A stretch of DNA of 64,000 nt. Origin: Stappia sp. WLB 29 (lineage in GTDB: Bacteria; Pseudomonadota; Alphaproteobacteria; Rhizobiales; Stappiaceae). The translations under genes and the position numbers were made by a program. Shown in pieces: positions 9,334 to 20,150 of this stretch. The notes beneath the pieces are model-generated. The model searched no databases. It saw only the letters and a list, made by a program, of their open reading frames with translations, and was not told where the DNA came from. The stretch lies in contig NZ_JALBGD010000004.1 of NCBI RefSeq assembly GCF_023507705.1, positions 331,587 through 395,586 of the forward strand, given 5' to 3'. Numbering within the stretch: the first letter of the stretch is position 1; every line of letters starts with the position of its first letter.

Positions 9334-10668
9334 TCAGTTCGGAACGGCGGCCTTCTGGTCGCCGACCGGCGGGAAGGCGCTGTTCACCTGGACGCCGTTG
9401 AGCAGGTCGAGCGCCAGCTTCAGCTGGGCATCGTCCTTGGGATCCGGCGGCACATAGGCCTGGCTGCCGGACTGCTCCTCGCCGTCGCCCTGCAGGTGGC
9501 CGCGCAGGCCCGCCTCGCCCTTGGTCTCGGCGCCGTTGGCCCGCAGTTCCTCGGGCAGTTCCTGCAGCACCTCGATGTCCGGGGTGATGCCCTTGGCCTG
9601 GATCGAGACGCCCGACGGGGTGTAGTAGCGCGCCGTCGTCAACCGGATCGCGCCGTTGGCGCCGAGCGGGACGATGGTCTGCACCGAGCCCTTGCCGAAG
9701 GACCGGGTGCCGAGCACGGTGGCGCGGCGGTGGTCCTGCAGGGCGCCGGCGACGATCTCCGAGGCCGAGGCCGAGCCGCCGTTGATCAGCACGATCACCG
9801 GCTTGCCGTTGGCCAGGTCGCCCGAGCGGGCGTTGTAGCGCTGGGTCTCGTCGGCGTTGCGGCCGCGGGTCGAGACGATCTCGCCGCGCTGCAGGAAGGC
9901 GTCGGAGACGGCGATCGCCTGGTCGAGCAGGCCGCCGGGATTGTTGCGCAGGTCGAGCACGAAGCCCTTCAGCTTGTCGGAGCCGATCTGCTTGGCGACC
10001 TCGTCCATGCCGTCCTTCAGGCCGTCATAGGTCTGCTCGTTGAACTGGGTCACGCGCAGATAGCCGACATCGCCTTCCTCGCGGAAGCGCACCGACTTGA
10101 TGCGGATGATGTCGCGGGTGATCGTCAGCTTGATCGGCTCGGCCACGTTCTCGCGGCGCAAGGTCAGCTCGATGCCCGTGTTGATCGGCCCGCGCATCTT
10201 GTCGACGGCTTCCGACAGGGTCAGGCCCTGGATCTGCTCGCCGTCGAGATGGGTGATCAGGTCGCCGGCCATCACGCCGGCCTTGAAGGCGGGCGTGTCG
10301 TCGATCGGGGTGACGACCTTGACCAGGCCGTCCTCCATGGTGACCTCGATGCCGAGGCCGCCGAACTCGCCGCGCGTCTGCACCTGCATGTCGCGGAAGT
10401 GCTTGGGCGACAGGTAGCTCGAATGCGGGTCGAGCGAGCTCAGCATGCCGTTGATGGCCGACTCGATCAGTGCCGCATCGTCGGGAACCTCGACATAGTC
10501 GGAGCGGACCCGCTCGAACACGTCGCCGAAGAGGTTGAGCTGCCGGTAGGTGTCGGAGGCGGCGGCATTCGCCACGCCGCTGACACGCACGGGCATCTGC
10601 GAGAGGGCGGTGATTGTCGCGCCACCGATGAGCGCACCGACCAGCAACAGGGAAGCTTTCCGAATCAT
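9334..10668 (-). CDS. ctpA: S41 family C-terminal processing peptidase (CtpA-like)
   Basis: A 444-residue exported protease. An N-terminal signal/anchor (MIRKASLLLVGALIGG) is followed by a PDZ domain at about residues 85-170 (GGLGIEVTMEDGLVKVVTPI) and the S41 catalytic domain. The active Ser is in GGSASASEIVAGAL, and the Lys of the Ser-Lys dyad is in RSFGKGSVQT. Such proteases trim C-termini of periplasmic proteins and peptidoglycan hydrolase regulators. The start ATG at 10668-10666 overlaps the stop of the EnvC gene (ATGA), so translation is coupled and the two proteins probably work together. Confidence 0.94.
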   Translation of the reverse strand: MIRKASLLLVGALIGGATITALSQMPVRVSGVANAAASDTYRQLNLFGDVFERVRSDYVEVPDDAALIESAINGMLSSLDPHSSYLSPKHFRDMQVQTRGEFGGLGIEVTMEDGLVKVVTPIDDTPAFKAGVMAGDLITHLDGEQIQGLTLSEAVDKMRGPINTGIELTLRRENVAEPIKLTITRDIIRIKSVRFREEGDVGYLRVTQFNEQTYDGLKDGMDEVAKQIGSDKLKGFVLDLRNNPGGLLDQAIAVSDAFLQRGEIVSTRGRNADETQRYNARSGDLANGKPVIVLINGGSASASEIVAGALQDHRRATVLGTRSFGKGSVQTIVPLGANGAIRLTTARYYTPSGVSIQAKGITPDIEVLQELPEELRANGAETKGEAGLRGHLQGDGEEQSGSQAYVPPDPKDDAQLKLALDLLNGVQVNSAFPPVGDQKAAVPN

Positions 10669-12047
10669 CCGCGAGCCTTTTCTTCTTCGGGCCGAACCCA
10701 CCAAGGTGTGGGATCGATCGAAACGCCGTCTTTCCTAAATTCAACATAGAGCACGGGTTGCGGTGCCGCGAGATCGAGAGTCGCCGCGCTTGCCACGCGC
10801 GTCTCCCCCATCGTCGCGACGGGCTCCCCTGCCAGCACGAACTGCCCCTGCTCGACATTCGTCCGGTCCATGCCGGCAAGCAGGATATGATATCCATCGC
10901 CGGCGTTCAGGATCAAGACCTGGCCGTAGGAACGGAACGGTCCGGCATAGACCACCCATCCGTCCACCGGGGCCACCACCTGGGCATTGGTACGGGTGGC
11001 GATGGAGCGGCCCTGCGTGGTGCCGCCGAAACCGTCCTGCGCCCCGAAATCCCTCAGCACCGTTCCGGCCACGGGCGCGCCGATGCGGCCCTTCGCCTGG
11101 GCAAAGGCGATGGCCGGCGCCAGCCGTCCCGGATCGCCGAACGGATCGGACGAGGGCGGTGCGTTGCGTCTGGCCTCGTCGGCCTTGCGGGCGGCTTCCG
11201 CCGCATTCCGCGCGCTGGTGATGTCCCGCTCCAGCGTCGCGATCAATTCCTTGAGAGTGCCCGCTTCCTCGGCGAGCTGGCGGGAGCGGTCGCGCTCCTG
11301 CGCCAGTTCCGCCTCGCTTCTCTCGCGGTCGCGCTTCTTCGAGGCGACCAGCAGTTCCACGCGGGTGCGCTCCTCGGCAAGGCGCTGCCCGTCGGCGACC
11401 AGCCGGTCGCGCTCGGCCGCGCTCGACACCTTGAGCTGGCGCAGCGAGGCGAGGTCGCTCGCCAGCGCCTGCGCTTCCACATGCAGCTCCGGCATCACCG
11501 CGTTGAGCAGCAGGGCACTGCGTACGGCGCCGAGCGCATCGCGCGGGCGCACCGCAAGCGGTGGCGGCGGATGCCGGCCGATGCGCTGCAGGGCCGAGAG
11601 CACCTCGGCCAGCACGTCCTGTCGTTTGACCAGGGATGCGCGCACTGCGTCCTCGTTCTCTCCCAGGCGGCGCAGACGGGATTCCGTCGACGCCAGTTGC
11701 TCCTCGAGCCGGGTGACCCTTTGCGCGGTGCGCAAAAGATCGGCATTGAGCGCTTCCCGGTCGCGCTCGATGGCACGGATTTCCCGCGCCAGCGCTGCCT
11801 GCCGGTCGGCCGACAGCGACAGGTCGCGGGTCAGCGTCGACAGTTCTTCCTCGCGGCGGGCCTTGCGGTCGGCCAGGCTCTCCGGTTCGGAGGCCGGGCC
11901 GGTCGACGGGCCGGCAGCGGCGGACGGCTCCTGCGCCGTCTCGATCTGTTCCTCGCTTGCCAGGCCCCGTCCGGGCCCTTGCGGCAACACGCCTGTCGCA
12001 AGCGCGACGGCGAGAGGAAGGATCAGCAGCAGATGACCTGTCCGCAT
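10665..12047 (-). CDS. envC: EnvC-type murein hydrolase activator
   Basis: A 460-residue periplasmic protein: a signal peptide (residues 1-25), a long coiled coil (about 55-290) and a C-terminal LytM/M23-like domain (about 330-450). The zinc-binding HxH segment of active LytM enzymes is replaced by LYVEFRKDG, so this is a degenerate LytM domain. Such domains activate amidases that split septal peptidoglycan. It shares an ATGA overlap with the following protease gene. About 250 bases of sequence without a gene separate it from rlmH upstream. Confidence 0.9.
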   Translation of the reverse strand: MRTGHLLLILPLAVALATGVLPQGPGRGLASEEQIETAQEPSAAAGPSTGPASEPESLADRKARREEELSTLTRDLSLSADRQAALAREIRAIERDREALNADLLRTAQRVTRLEEQLASTESRLRRLGENEDAVRASLVKRQDVLAEVLSALQRIGRHPPPPLAVRPRDALGAVRSALLLNAVMPELHVEAQALASDLASLRQLKVSSAAERDRLVADGQRLAEERTRVELLVASKKRDRERSEAELAQERDRSRQLAEEAGTLKELIATLERDITSARNAAEAARKADEARRNAPPSSDPFGDPGRLAPAIAFAQAKGRIGAPVAGTVLRDFGAQDGFGGTTQGRSIATRTNAQVVAPVDGWVVYAGPFRSYGQVLILNAGDGYHILLAGMDRTNVEQGQFVLAGEPVATMGETRVASAATLDLAAPQPVLYVEFRKDGVSIDPTPWWVRPEEEKARG

Positions 12048-12293
12048 GGCTCTCGGCAGTTGGTCGTGCGTTCACCGCTCGCCCTGCGAACCGCTGGCGG
12101 CCTTGCCGAGGCGGTCTCGTCGGACACGGGGAGCCCGGGACGGGCTGACTAAGGATGACCAGCTTGCCCCAGGGACGTTAAAGAAACGTCAACCCTAACG
12201 AATGGTAAACCCTCGCTCCTGCCTGCGGAAAGAAGGCCTAGACGAGAAATAGGGCGGAATACGGGCAGTCCGCTGCGTCACGCCTGCTCCCGT

Positions 12294-12779
12294 TCACCCA
12301 CCTCGATGGTAGGGATGGCCCGAAAGGATGGTCACGGCCCGGTAGAGCTGTTCGGCCGCGAGCGCGCGCACGATCTGGTGCGGCCAGGTCATCCGGCCGA
12401 AGGCGAGCTTCATCCGCGCGGCTTCCAGCAGCGGCTCGCCGTGGCCGTCCGGGCCGCCGATGGCCACCGCCAGGTCCGCGGTTCCCGCATCGCGGATCTT
12501 CTCCAGCTCGGCGGCGAAGGCCTCGCTCGTCATGTCGCGTCCCGTCTCGTCGAGACAGAGGATCGCCGCGCCCGCGGGCAGGGCGGCCAGCAGCGCGCGC
12601 GCCTCTTCCGCCTTGCGGTCCTGGGCGCGGGGGCTGCGTGATTCGGGCAGCTCCGTCACCGACAGCGGGCCGAGCGAGACGCCCCGTCCGGCCTTGTCGA
12701 TGCGCGAGGCGTAGCGGCCCATCAGCTCGCGCTCGGGGCCGGCCTTCATGCGTCCGATGCAGGCGATGTGGAGGCGCAT
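12294..12779 (-). CDS. rlmH: 23S rRNA pseudouridine-1915 N3-methyltransferase RlmH
   Basis: A 161-residue SPOUT methyltransferase that methylates pseudouridine 1915 in helix 69 of 23S rRNA, using S-adenosylmethionine. The knot motifs are visible: ILCLDETGRDMTS, AVAIGGPDGHG and the C-terminal ILSGHPYHRGG. The start ATG is at 12779-12777, giving MRLHIACIGRMK, the standard N-terminus; a longer open frame upstream runs through direct repeats and has no similarity. It is neighbour to rsfS, as in most relatives. Confidence 0.95.
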   Translation of the reverse strand: MRLHIACIGRMKAGPERELMGRYASRIDKAGRGVSLGPLSVTELPESRSPRAQDRKAEEARALLAALPAGAAILCLDETGRDMTSEAFAAELEKIRDAGTADLAVAIGGPDGHGEPLLEAARMKLAFGRMTWPHQIVRALAAEQLYRAVTILSGHPYHRGG

Positions 12780-12796
12780 GGGCGAGCCGGGACTTT

Positions 12797-12835
12797 CCGC
12801 GTTCGGATCGGTTTTGAGGGCCGCGTTCGGATCGG
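12797..12835. repeat. Two direct copies of a 15-bp sequence
   Basis: CCGCGTTCGGATCGG occurs at 12797-12811 and again at 12821-12835, a period of 24 bases, in the gap between rsfS and rlmH. The role is unknown. It lies in the rlmH upstream region and could be a binding site or a slipped-strand duplication. Confidence 0.6.
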
Positions 12836-12934
12836 CGTGGCAGTGTTGCAGGCGGCGCAAAACCTCTGTCCCGCCGGCTCGCGGCCCGGCGGGATCCGGT
12901 CTTGTCTGTCCCGTTCCGTCACGTCCGGCCGGCG

Positions 12935-13348
12935 TCAGCCGGCGTAGTGCACCGGCGCGCTCACGTCGTCCACGGACCACAGCTTCTCGATATTGTAGAA
13001 GGCGCGGACCTCTGGGCGGAACACATGGACGATCACGTCGCCCGCATCGATGAGCACCCAGTCGCACTGGGGCACGCCCTCGATCTGGGCATTGCCGTGG
13101 CCGGCATCCTTCAGGTCGCGCAGCAGGTGATCGGCGATGGCGCCGACATGCCTGTGCGAACGGCCCGAGGCGACGACGACCTGATCGGCCATCGGCGACT
13201 TGCCGGTGATGTCGATGGTGACGATGTCCTCGGCCTTGGAATCGGCCAGCGAGGCGAGGACGCTATCGAGCAGGCCCGCACGCTGCTGCGTGCCGGCTGC
13301 TGCGGGACGAGGGGCGGTGGAAGCCGACGCCTCGGTTTCGAAGGTCAT
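12935..13348 (-). CDS. rsfS: Ribosome silencing factor RsfS (Iojap/YbeB)
   Basis: A 137-residue protein. The Iojap core runs from about residue 26 to 125: ADQVVVASGRSHRHVGAIAD, DWVLIDAGDVIVHVF and AFYNIEKLWS are all typical. RsfS binds ribosomal protein L14 on the 50S subunit and blocks subunit joining during starvation. It sits directly after nadD, its conserved neighbour across bacteria. The first 20 residues are a non-conserved Ala/Thr-rich tail. Confidence 0.94.
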   Translation of the reverse strand: MTFETEASASTAPRPAAAGTQQRAGLLDSVLASLADSKAEDIVTIDITGKSPMADQVVVASGRSHRHVGAIADHLLRDLKDAGHGNAQIEGVPQCDWVLIDAGDVIVHVFRPEVRAFYNIEKLWSVDDVSAPVHYAG

Positions 13349-13587
13349 ACTCAGACGGATTGCCTTTCATCCGGTTCGTCCGGCCGCATGCCTTGAGTGC
13401 ACCTCGCGGTGCATTCCCTGGGGCTGCGGCCCGATGGATAGGGACGTCCTGCCTTCGGCAGACCGTCCGTTATCCGGCCTTGTACGCCGAAACGCGGTAC
13501 GGCGCGACTCTTCCGGCGCAAGTAAAAGAGTGGCCTTCGTTGGTGGCGTTTTCAAGACATCGCCGGCAAGTTGCCGAACGGATCCTT

Positions 13588-14196
13588 TCACCGGTCCTGC
13601 GCCAGCGCGCGGATCCGGGTGGAGGAGGAGGCATCGCGCGGTCCGGTCAGGAAGGTCCAGGCCGGCGGCGCCAGGCCCGGCAACAGCCGCGCGTCCGCCT
13701 CGTCGAGGCGAGAGCCGGCAAAGCTTTGCGCCGCCGGCGAGGCGAGCGCGGGCAGCGTCGCGCCCGGCCGGTCGACCACGGCGATGGGCACGCGGGCGAA
13801 GATGCCGCGCCAGTCCTGCCAGCGGTGGAAGCCGGCGAGATTGTCCGCCCCCATCACCCAGACGAATTTGAGCCGCGGCCGCAGCTGCGTCAGCCGGGCC
13901 AGCGTGCGCGCGCTGTAGGCGGTGCCGAGCTGCGTCTCCAGCGCGGTCACCGTCATCCGCGGATGCCGGGCGATCGCCTCCACCGCACCCAGCCGCCGGG
14001 CCAGCGGCGCCAGTTCCGCGTGGTCCTTCAGCGGATTGCCGGGCGTCACCAGCCACCACAGCCGGTCGAGCCCGAGCCGGGCCAGCGCGATGTCGGCGAC
14101 CAGCCGGTGGCCGGAATGCGGCGGATTGAACGAGCCGCCGAACAGGCCGATGCGATTGCCCGGCTCGGCATGCGGAATGGCGAGCCGAGGGTCCAT
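13588..14196 (-). CDS. nadD: Nicotinate-nucleotide adenylyltransferase
   Basis: A 202-residue enzyme that transfers AMP from ATP to nicotinate mononucleotide in NAD synthesis. The nucleotidyltransferase motif GLFGGSFNPPHSGHR is at about residues 17-31 and contains the HxGH-type ATP site (here HSGH). WWLVTPGNPLK follows, and the C-terminal SSTRIRA is the second ATP-binding motif. The stop of proA (14197) abuts this gene's start directly, so the genes are read as one operon. About 240 bases without a recognisable gene follow before rsfS. Confidence 0.95.
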   Translation of the reverse strand: MDPRLAIPHAEPGNRIGLFGGSFNPPHSGHRLVADIALARLGLDRLWWLVTPGNPLKDHAELAPLARRLGAVEAIARHPRMTVTALETQLGTAYSARTLARLTQLRPRLKFVWVMGADNLAGFHRWQDWRGIFARVPIAVVDRPGATLPALASPAAQSFAGSRLDEADARLLPGLAPPAWTFLTGPRDASSSTRIRALAQDR

Positions 14197-15477
14197 TCAG
14201 GGGCGCACCTGCCCGGTGCCGTGGACCCGGTACTTGAAGCTCGTCAGCTGCTCGACGCCCACCGGTCCGCGCGCATGCATGCGCCCGGTGGCGATGCCGA
14301 TCTCCGCGCCCATGCCGAACTCGCCGCCGTCGGCGAACTGGGTCGAGGCATTGTGCGTGAGGATCGCCGAATCCACCTCGGCGAAGAAGCGGGCGACCGC
14401 CTGCGGGTCCTCGGCGATGATGCCGTCGGTGTGGTGCGAGCCGTAGGTCTCGATATGCTCGATCGCCGCCTCCAGCCCGTCGACCACGCGCACCGACAGG
14501 ATCGCGTCGAGATACTCGGTGCGCCAGTCGTCCTCGGTGGCGGCGCGCGCCTGCGGCACGGCGGCGCACACGTCCGCATCGCCCCGGATCTCGCAGCCCG
14601 CCTCGATCAGCGCATTGCAGATCGGCACCAGCAGCGTGTCCGCCGCCGCCCGGTCTATCAGCAGCGTTTCCATCGCCCCGCAGATGCCGGTGCGGCGCAT
14701 CTTGGCGTTGATCGCCACCTTCAGCGCCATCTCGGGATCGGCGCTGCGGTCGATGAAGATGTGGCAGAGCCCTTCCAGATGGGCGAAGACCGGCACGCGC
14801 GCCTCCTGCTGCACGCGGGCGACGAGGCTCTTGCCGCCGCGCGGCACGATCACGTCGAGCGTGCCCTCCAGGCCGGCCAGCATCTCGCCGACGGCGGCCC
14901 GGTCGGTCACCGGCACCACCTGGATCGCCGCTTCCGGCAGGCCGGCACGGGCGAGCCCGCGCGCCAGCGCGGCATGGATGGCGAGGTTGGAGCGGATCGT
15001 GTCGGAGCCGCCGCGCAGGATCACAGCGTTGCCGGCCTTCAGGCACAGCGCGCCGGCATCCGCCGTCACGTTGGGTCGGCTCTCGTAGATCACGCCGATG
15101 ACGCCGAGCGGCGTGCGCACGCGCTCGATATGCAGCCCGTTCGGCCGGTCCCAGGCGGCGATCACCGCGCCCACCGGATCGTCCAGCGCCGCAACGGCCT
15201 CGATGCCGGCGGCAATCGCCTCGACGCGCTCTTGCGTCAGCGTGCCGCGGTCGAGATAGGCGGCGGTCTGGCCGCCTTCCGTCATCGCGGCGATGTCCTG
15301 CGCATTCGCCGCAAGGATCTCGGCGGTTGACGCGCGCACCTCTTCGGCCATCGCCGCGAGGGCAGCGTTCTTCGTTGCCGCATCGGCCGTCGCCAGCCGG
15401 CGCGAGGCCGCGCGGGCGTCGCGGCCCATCTGCCGCATCAGCCCCGCGATATCGGTCTTCGCCACTCGTTCAAGCAT
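14197..15477 (-). CDS. proA: Glutamate-5-semialdehyde dehydrogenase
   Basis: A 426-residue NADPH-dependent enzyme that reduces gamma-glutamyl phosphate to glutamate semialdehyde, the second step of proline synthesis. Family landmarks are [15 protein letters not shown] near residues 120-134, [14 protein letters not shown], and the catalytic Cys in [11 protein letters not shown]. The length is close to the usual ~420. Its first 8 bases overlap the 3' end of proB, which suggests coupled expression of the two enzymes that share an unstable intermediate. Confidence 0.96.
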   Translation of the reverse strand: MLERVAKTDIAGLMRQMGRDARAASRRLATADAATKNAALAAMAEEVRASTAEILAANAQDIAAMTEGGQTAAYLDRGTLTQERVEAIAAGIEAVAALDDPVGAVIAAWDRPNGLHIERVRTPLGVIGVIYESRPNVTADAGALCLKAGNAVILRGGSDTIRSNLAIHAALARGLARAGLPEAAIQVVPVTDRAAVGEMLAGLEGTLDVIVPRGGKSLVARVQQEARVPVFAHLEGLCHIFIDRSADPEMALKVAINAKMRRTGICGAMETLLIDRAAADTLLVPICNALIEAGCEIRGDADVCAAVPQARAATEDDWRTEYLDAILSVRVVDGLEAAIEHIETYGSHHTDGIIAEDPQAVARFFAEVDSAILTHNASTQFADGGEFGMGAEIGIATGRMHARGPVGVEQLTSFKYRVHGTGQVRP

Positions 15478-16675
15478 CGCTGCCGCCTCCCGTCGCCGTC
15501 TCTCCGGTCTGCCCGCTTAGCACGAGATCGTCCCGGTGCACCATCTCCGCCCGGCCCGCATAGCCGAGGATCGCCTCGATCTCCCGGCTGTTGCGGCCGA
15601 GGATCAGCCCCGCTTCCGGGTGGTCGTAGGCGACCAGCCCGCGGCCGATGTCGCGCCCGTCCGGGGCCACCAGCCGCACCGCGTCGCCGCGGTTGAAGTC
15701 GCCTTCCACCCGGCGGATGCCGGCCGGCAGCAGACTGCGGCCCGACTGCACGGCGCGGATGGCACCCGCATCCAGATGCAGCGCGCCGCGCGGCTCCAGA
15801 TGGCCGCCGATCCACGCCTTGCGGGCACTCGCCGGCGTCGACCTTGCGAGAAACCACGTCGCCCGGCCCCCCGCTTCCAGATGCGCCAGCGGGTTCATCC
15901 GCTTGCCGCTGGCGATCGCCATGGTCGTGCCGGCGGAGGTGGCGATCTTTGCCGCGTCGATCTTGGTGCGCATGCCGCCGCGCGACAGTTCGGAGCCGGC
16001 GGCCCCCGCCATCTGCTCGATCTCGCCGGTGATCGCCGCGACCTCGGGCAGGAACACCGCGTCCGGATTGCTGGCGGGCGGTGCGGTATAGAGCCCGTCC
16101 ACATCCGACAAGAGCACCAGGCAGTCGGCGCTGGCCATGGTGGCGACGCGCGCCGCCAGCCGGTCGTTGTCGCCGTAGCGGATCTCGGAGGTGGCGACCG
16201 TGTCGTTCTCGTTGACGATGGGCACGGCGCCGAGCTTCAGCAGGGTGCCCAGCGTCTCGCGGGCGTTGAGGTAGCGCCGCCGCTCCTCGGTGTCGCCGAG
16301 CGTCAGCAGCACCTGCCCGGCGGTCAGCCCGCGCGCGCCGAGCGCTTCGGCATAGGCCTGGGCCAGCGCCACCTGGCCGACCGAGGCGGCGGCCTGCGCC
16401 TGCTCGAGCTTGAGCGGCCCGCGCGGCAGCTTGAGGACGCCGCGCCCCAGCGCGATGGCGCCGGAGGAGACGACGATCAGCTCCGTGCCGGCCCGCGCCA
16501 GCATGGCGAGGTCGTCGGCCATCGCGTCGAGCCAGTCGCGCTTGAGCCTGCCGTCCTCGACGAGCAGGGCCGAGCCGATCTTGACGACGAGGCGGCGGTG
16601 GGTGGACAGGCGGCCGGTACGTGTTGCGGTGTCGGCCTCGCTTTGGATGAGCGAATCGGAGAGGGGGGTGGACAT
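15470..16675 (-). CDS. proB: Glutamate 5-kinase
   Basis: A 401-residue kinase that phosphorylates glutamate to start proline synthesis; it is normally feedback-inhibited by proline. The amino-acid kinase domain starts at [11 protein letters not shown] (about residue 28), with [23 protein letters not shown] and a [13 protein letters not shown] loop. The C-terminal PUA domain begins near residue 300 ([16 protein letters not shown]). The 25-residue leader before the kinase core is unusual, but no better-placed start codon is obvious. It overlaps proA by 8 bases. Confidence 0.95.
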   Translation of the reverse strand: MSTPLSDSLIQSEADTATRTGRLSTHRRLVVKIGSALLVEDGRLKRDWLDAMADDLAMLARAGTELIVVSSGAIALGRGVLKLPRGPLKLEQAQAAASVGQVALAQAYAEALGARGLTAGQVLLTLGDTEERRRYLNARETLGTLLKLGAVPIVNENDTVATSEIRYGDNDRLAARVATMASADCLVLLSDVDGLYTAPPASNPDAVFLPEVAAITGEIEQMAGAAGSELSRGGMRTKIDAAKIATSAGTTMAIASGKRMNPLAHLEAGGRATWFLARSTPASARKAWIGGHLEPRGALHLDAGAIRAVQSGRSLLPAGIRRVEGDFNRGDAVRLVAPDGRDIGRGLVAYDHPEAGLILGRNSREIEAILGYAGRAEMVHRDDLVLSGQTGETATGGGSDA

Positions 16676-16853
16676 CGGGTGTGGTCCGTCAGGTCAGGTG
16701 CGCGGCCCGTTGCAGGCGCGCGCGGAAGACAGGGGAGGGTGGGGCGGGGCGCCCTCGCGCGCCCGCTCATACGCTCCCGGTCATGGTCGGCCCATCACGG
16801 CCCCTCCGTTGCGGCCCGGATCTGTCCGGGCCTGGTTCCTGTCTTCGGCGCCT

Positions 16854-17933
<1,080 letters not shown>

Positions 17934-18494
17934 TCAGGCCTTGCCCGGGGCATGTCCCCGGTTCCGGTTCTCGTATGTCGTGCGGTCGAGCCGGTAGCGG
18001 CGCGCCGGCCGGCTTGTCCCGCAGGCCAGGCTCGCGCAGTCCGTCTCGCCGATATCGCGGAAGCCGAGCTTTGTCAGCACGTTCCGCGAGGCGGTATTCT
18101 CTGTCATCGCGCGGGCTTCCACGGCCCCCGCGTCTCTTGCCCCGAAAATCCAGGCAAGCGCGGTGCCGGCAGCCTCGCTCATGTAGCCGTGCCCCCAATA
18201 GGGCCGGCCAAGCCAATAGCCGATCACCGGCGTTTCGTCCAATCCGCGCAGCGACAGGCCTCCGATGAACCCGCTGCCGTCGTCGATGGCGAATTCGAGT
18301 TTCGCCGGATCCCGGCCGATGCCGGCAAGCCACGTTTCGCCGTCCGCGCGCGAATAGGGATGCGGCATGCGCTCCAGCATCCGGGCGATATCGGCATCGT
18401 TCGCCAGCTTTGCAAGCCGGTCGAGATCGGCAGGCACGGGCGCGCGCAGGGTCAGCCGCGCGCTCCTCAGCACGGGATGGGCGAGCGCGCTCAT
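17934..18494 (-). CDS. GNAT family N-acetyltransferase (RimJ/RimL type), copy 1
   Basis: A 186-residue acetyltransferase of the RimJ/RimL branch. It opens with LRSARLTLRAPVPADLDRLA, and the acetyl-CoA loop region reads YWLGRPYWGHGYMSEAAGTA. The NTASRNVLTKLGF motif near residue 133 is the conserved C-terminal segment. The acceptor is unknown; relatives acetylate protein N-termini. Its ATG overlaps the stop of the next acetyltransferase upstream (ATGA). It is one of three diverged paralogues in a row before obgE. Confidence 0.9.
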   Translation of the reverse strand: MSALAHPVLRSARLTLRAPVPADLDRLAKLANDADIARMLERMPHPYSRADGETWLAGIGRDPAKLEFAIDDGSGFIGGLSLRGLDETPVIGYWLGRPYWGHGYMSEAAGTALAWIFGARDAGAVEARAMTENTASRNVLTKLGFRDIGETDCASLACGTSRPARRYRLDRTTYENRNRGHAPGKA

Positions 18495-19096
18495 ACCGCC
18501 GCCGCCTCCATCCGCGCGCCGGCGCCGTCCGCGGTGCCGTTCCAGTCCTCGCGTTCCAGCCGCAGCACCATGTTTTCCACCTCGCGCCCCAGCGCTAGGG
18601 ATGCCCGCATCATCCGCCCCGTCTCGCGAAAGCCGAGGCGGTGCAGCACCTTGAGCGAGGCGGCATTGTCGGCGAAGGCGCGCGCCGCCATCGCCTTGCA
18701 GTCATGGGCGGCAAAGCCCCAGCCGAGCGCGGCCGCTGCGGCCTCGCCGGCATAGCCGAAGCCCTGGAACGGCCGGCCGATCCAGTAGCCGAGCGAGGGG
18801 CAGTCCGGATGATCTGCCAGATCCCCCGGCGCCTTGACGGCGACGAGGCCGATCAGGACGCCGCCGAGCGTGACGGAGAAGGCCGCCTCGCCGCGCAGCG
18901 GGTCGGCGTCGATCGCGGCGGCGACGAACTCCGCCGCCGCCCCGTCCTTCGGCGGCCAGGGCATGCCGGTCAGCCAGCGCACCAAGTCGTGGTCGCGGCT
19001 GCACAGCCTGTCGATGGCCTCCGCGTCCGCCGTCTCCAGCGGTCGCAGCACCAGCCGCCGGGTGGCGATGCGCTCGTTCAGGCGGAGCTCAGGCAT
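18491..19096 (-). CDS. GNAT family N-acetyltransferase, copy 2
   Basis: A 201-residue RimJ/RimL-type acetyltransferase. It begins MPELRLNERIATRRLVLRPL, has the acetyl-CoA segment GYWIGRPFQGFGYAGEAAAA, and the NAASLKVLHRLGF motif. The start at 19096 lies inside the 3' end of copy 3 (overlap of 19 bases), and its stop overlaps the start of copy 1, so all three are translationally linked. The substrate is unknown. The three copies share layout but differ widely in sequence, which argues for different targets. Confidence 0.9.
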   Translation of the reverse strand: MPELRLNERIATRRLVLRPLETADAEAIDRLCSRDHDLVRWLTGMPWPPKDGAAAEFVAAAIDADPLRGEAAFSVTLGGVLIGLVAVKAPGDLADHPDCPSLGYWIGRPFQGFGYAGEAAAAALGWGFAAHDCKAMAARAFADNAASLKVLHRLGFRETGRMMRASLALGREVENMVLRLEREDWNGTADGAGARMEAAAV

Positions 19097-19698
19097 GTCA
19101 TCCGCCCCCACTGCTTGAGGGCGCGCCAGGTGCTGCGGTCGATGGCGAAGCGGTCGACCGAGACCGCGCCGCCGGCGCCGCGGGAATGGATCATCCCCTG
19201 CTCGACGAACTGGAAGCCGCACTTCACCAGCACCCGCCGCGAGGCGGGGTTGGTGACGCGGGCCGCCGCGCTCAGCCGGTCGGCGCCCTGCACCGCGAAG
19301 ACGTGGTCGACGACCGACTGCGCCGCCTCGGTGGCATAGCCCTGGCCCCAGAACGGCTCGCCGACCCAGTAGCCCAGATGCAGCGGCTCGCCCTCGTCCA
19401 GCGCGCCGTAGCCGATGGCGCCGATGACGCGGCCCGTCGACTTCAGGCGGATGGCGTACTTCGCCCGCGTTGCCGTCGGGTTCGCCGAAAGGGCGATGAG
19501 ATTTCGCCCGTCGACGACCGTGAAGGGATGGGGCATCGAGGCCACCATCGTGGCGATGCGGCGGTTGTTGGCGAGAAACACGATGTCGGCGAGGTCGTCG
19601 TGACGCAGCGCGTCCAGCCTCAGCCGCTCGGTTTCCTGCGGGCCGACAACCGCGGCCAGACCATCTTCTTCCAAGCCCTCTTCGAGATCCGCAACCAT
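19078..19698 (-). CDS. GNAT family N-acetyltransferase, copy 3
   Basis: A 206-residue RimJ/RimL-type acetyltransferase with YWVGEPFWGQGYATEAAQSV and NPASRRVLVKCGF. I place the start at the ATG at 19698 because GGAGG sits 5 bases before it; another ATG 15 bases upstream lacks a binding site. The first 30 residues are acidic and outside the family fold. It is separated from rpmA by a strong terminator, so the trio probably has its own promoter or depends on read-through. Confidence 0.88.
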   Translation of the reverse strand: MVADLEEGLEEDGLAAVVGPQETERLRLDALRHDDLADIVFLANNRRIATMVASMPHPFTVVDGRNLIALSANPTATRAKYAIRLKSTGRVIGAIGYGALDEGEPLHLGYWVGEPFWGQGYATEAAQSVVDHVFAVQGADRLSAAARVTNPASRRVLVKCGFQFVEQGMIHSRGAGGAVSVDRFAIDRSTWRALKQWGRMTCLSSA

Positions 19699-19718
19699 GG
19701 TGTCCTCCGGCATTGCGA

Positions 19719-19756
19719 CGAAAAGAAAAAGGGGAGATGGCGGCCCATCTCCCCTG
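19719..19756 (-). terminator. Rho-independent terminator of rplU-rpmA
   Basis: A 10-bp stem GGGGAGATGG/CCATCTCCCC (about 19731-19755) is followed, in the minus-strand sense, by the T-rich run TTTTCTTTTT. It lies about 80 bases past the rpmA stop. Confidence 0.85.
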
Positions 19757-19834
19757 ATCCGTCGCGATCATGCCGGTTTTGTTCAAACCGCCGGGTCGAT
19801 GGGACGCCGGCGGTTCGAACCAAACACGTCGGCG

Positions 19835-20104
19835 TTACTCTGCTGCGTCTACGAGTGGCGTCACGTTGATATACGTGCGTTTGTTGGCCTTGGCCTGGAA
19901 CGTCACCGTGCCCTCGACGGTAGCGAAGATCGTATGATCCTTGCCCATGCCGACACCCGTACCCGGATGCCACTTCGTGCCGCGCTGGCGCGCGATAATA
20001 TTGCCCGGGACGACTGCCTCGCCGCCGAACTTCTTGATGCCCAGACGTCGGCCCGCGGAATCGCGGCCGTTACGGGACGAGCCACCTGCCTTTTTGTGTG
20101 CCAT
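19835..20104 (-). CDS. rpmA: 50S ribosomal protein L27
   Basis: An 89-residue protein starting [20 protein letters not shown], the standard bL27 N-terminus whose tail reaches the peptidyl-transferase centre. It also has [20 protein letters not shown]. No N-terminal processing extension (as in Firmicutes) is present. It follows rplU by 46 bases in the same operon and is ended by the terminator at about 19740. Confidence 0.98.
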   Translation of the reverse strand: MAHKKAGGSSRNGRDSAGRRLGIKKFGGEAVVPGNIIARQRGTKWHPGTGVGMGKDHTIFATVEGTVTFQAKANKRTYINVTPLVDAAE

Positions 20105-20150
20105 GACGAAACTCCTCGTCGAACCTTAGATCAGACCTGAGCGGCGGCAA

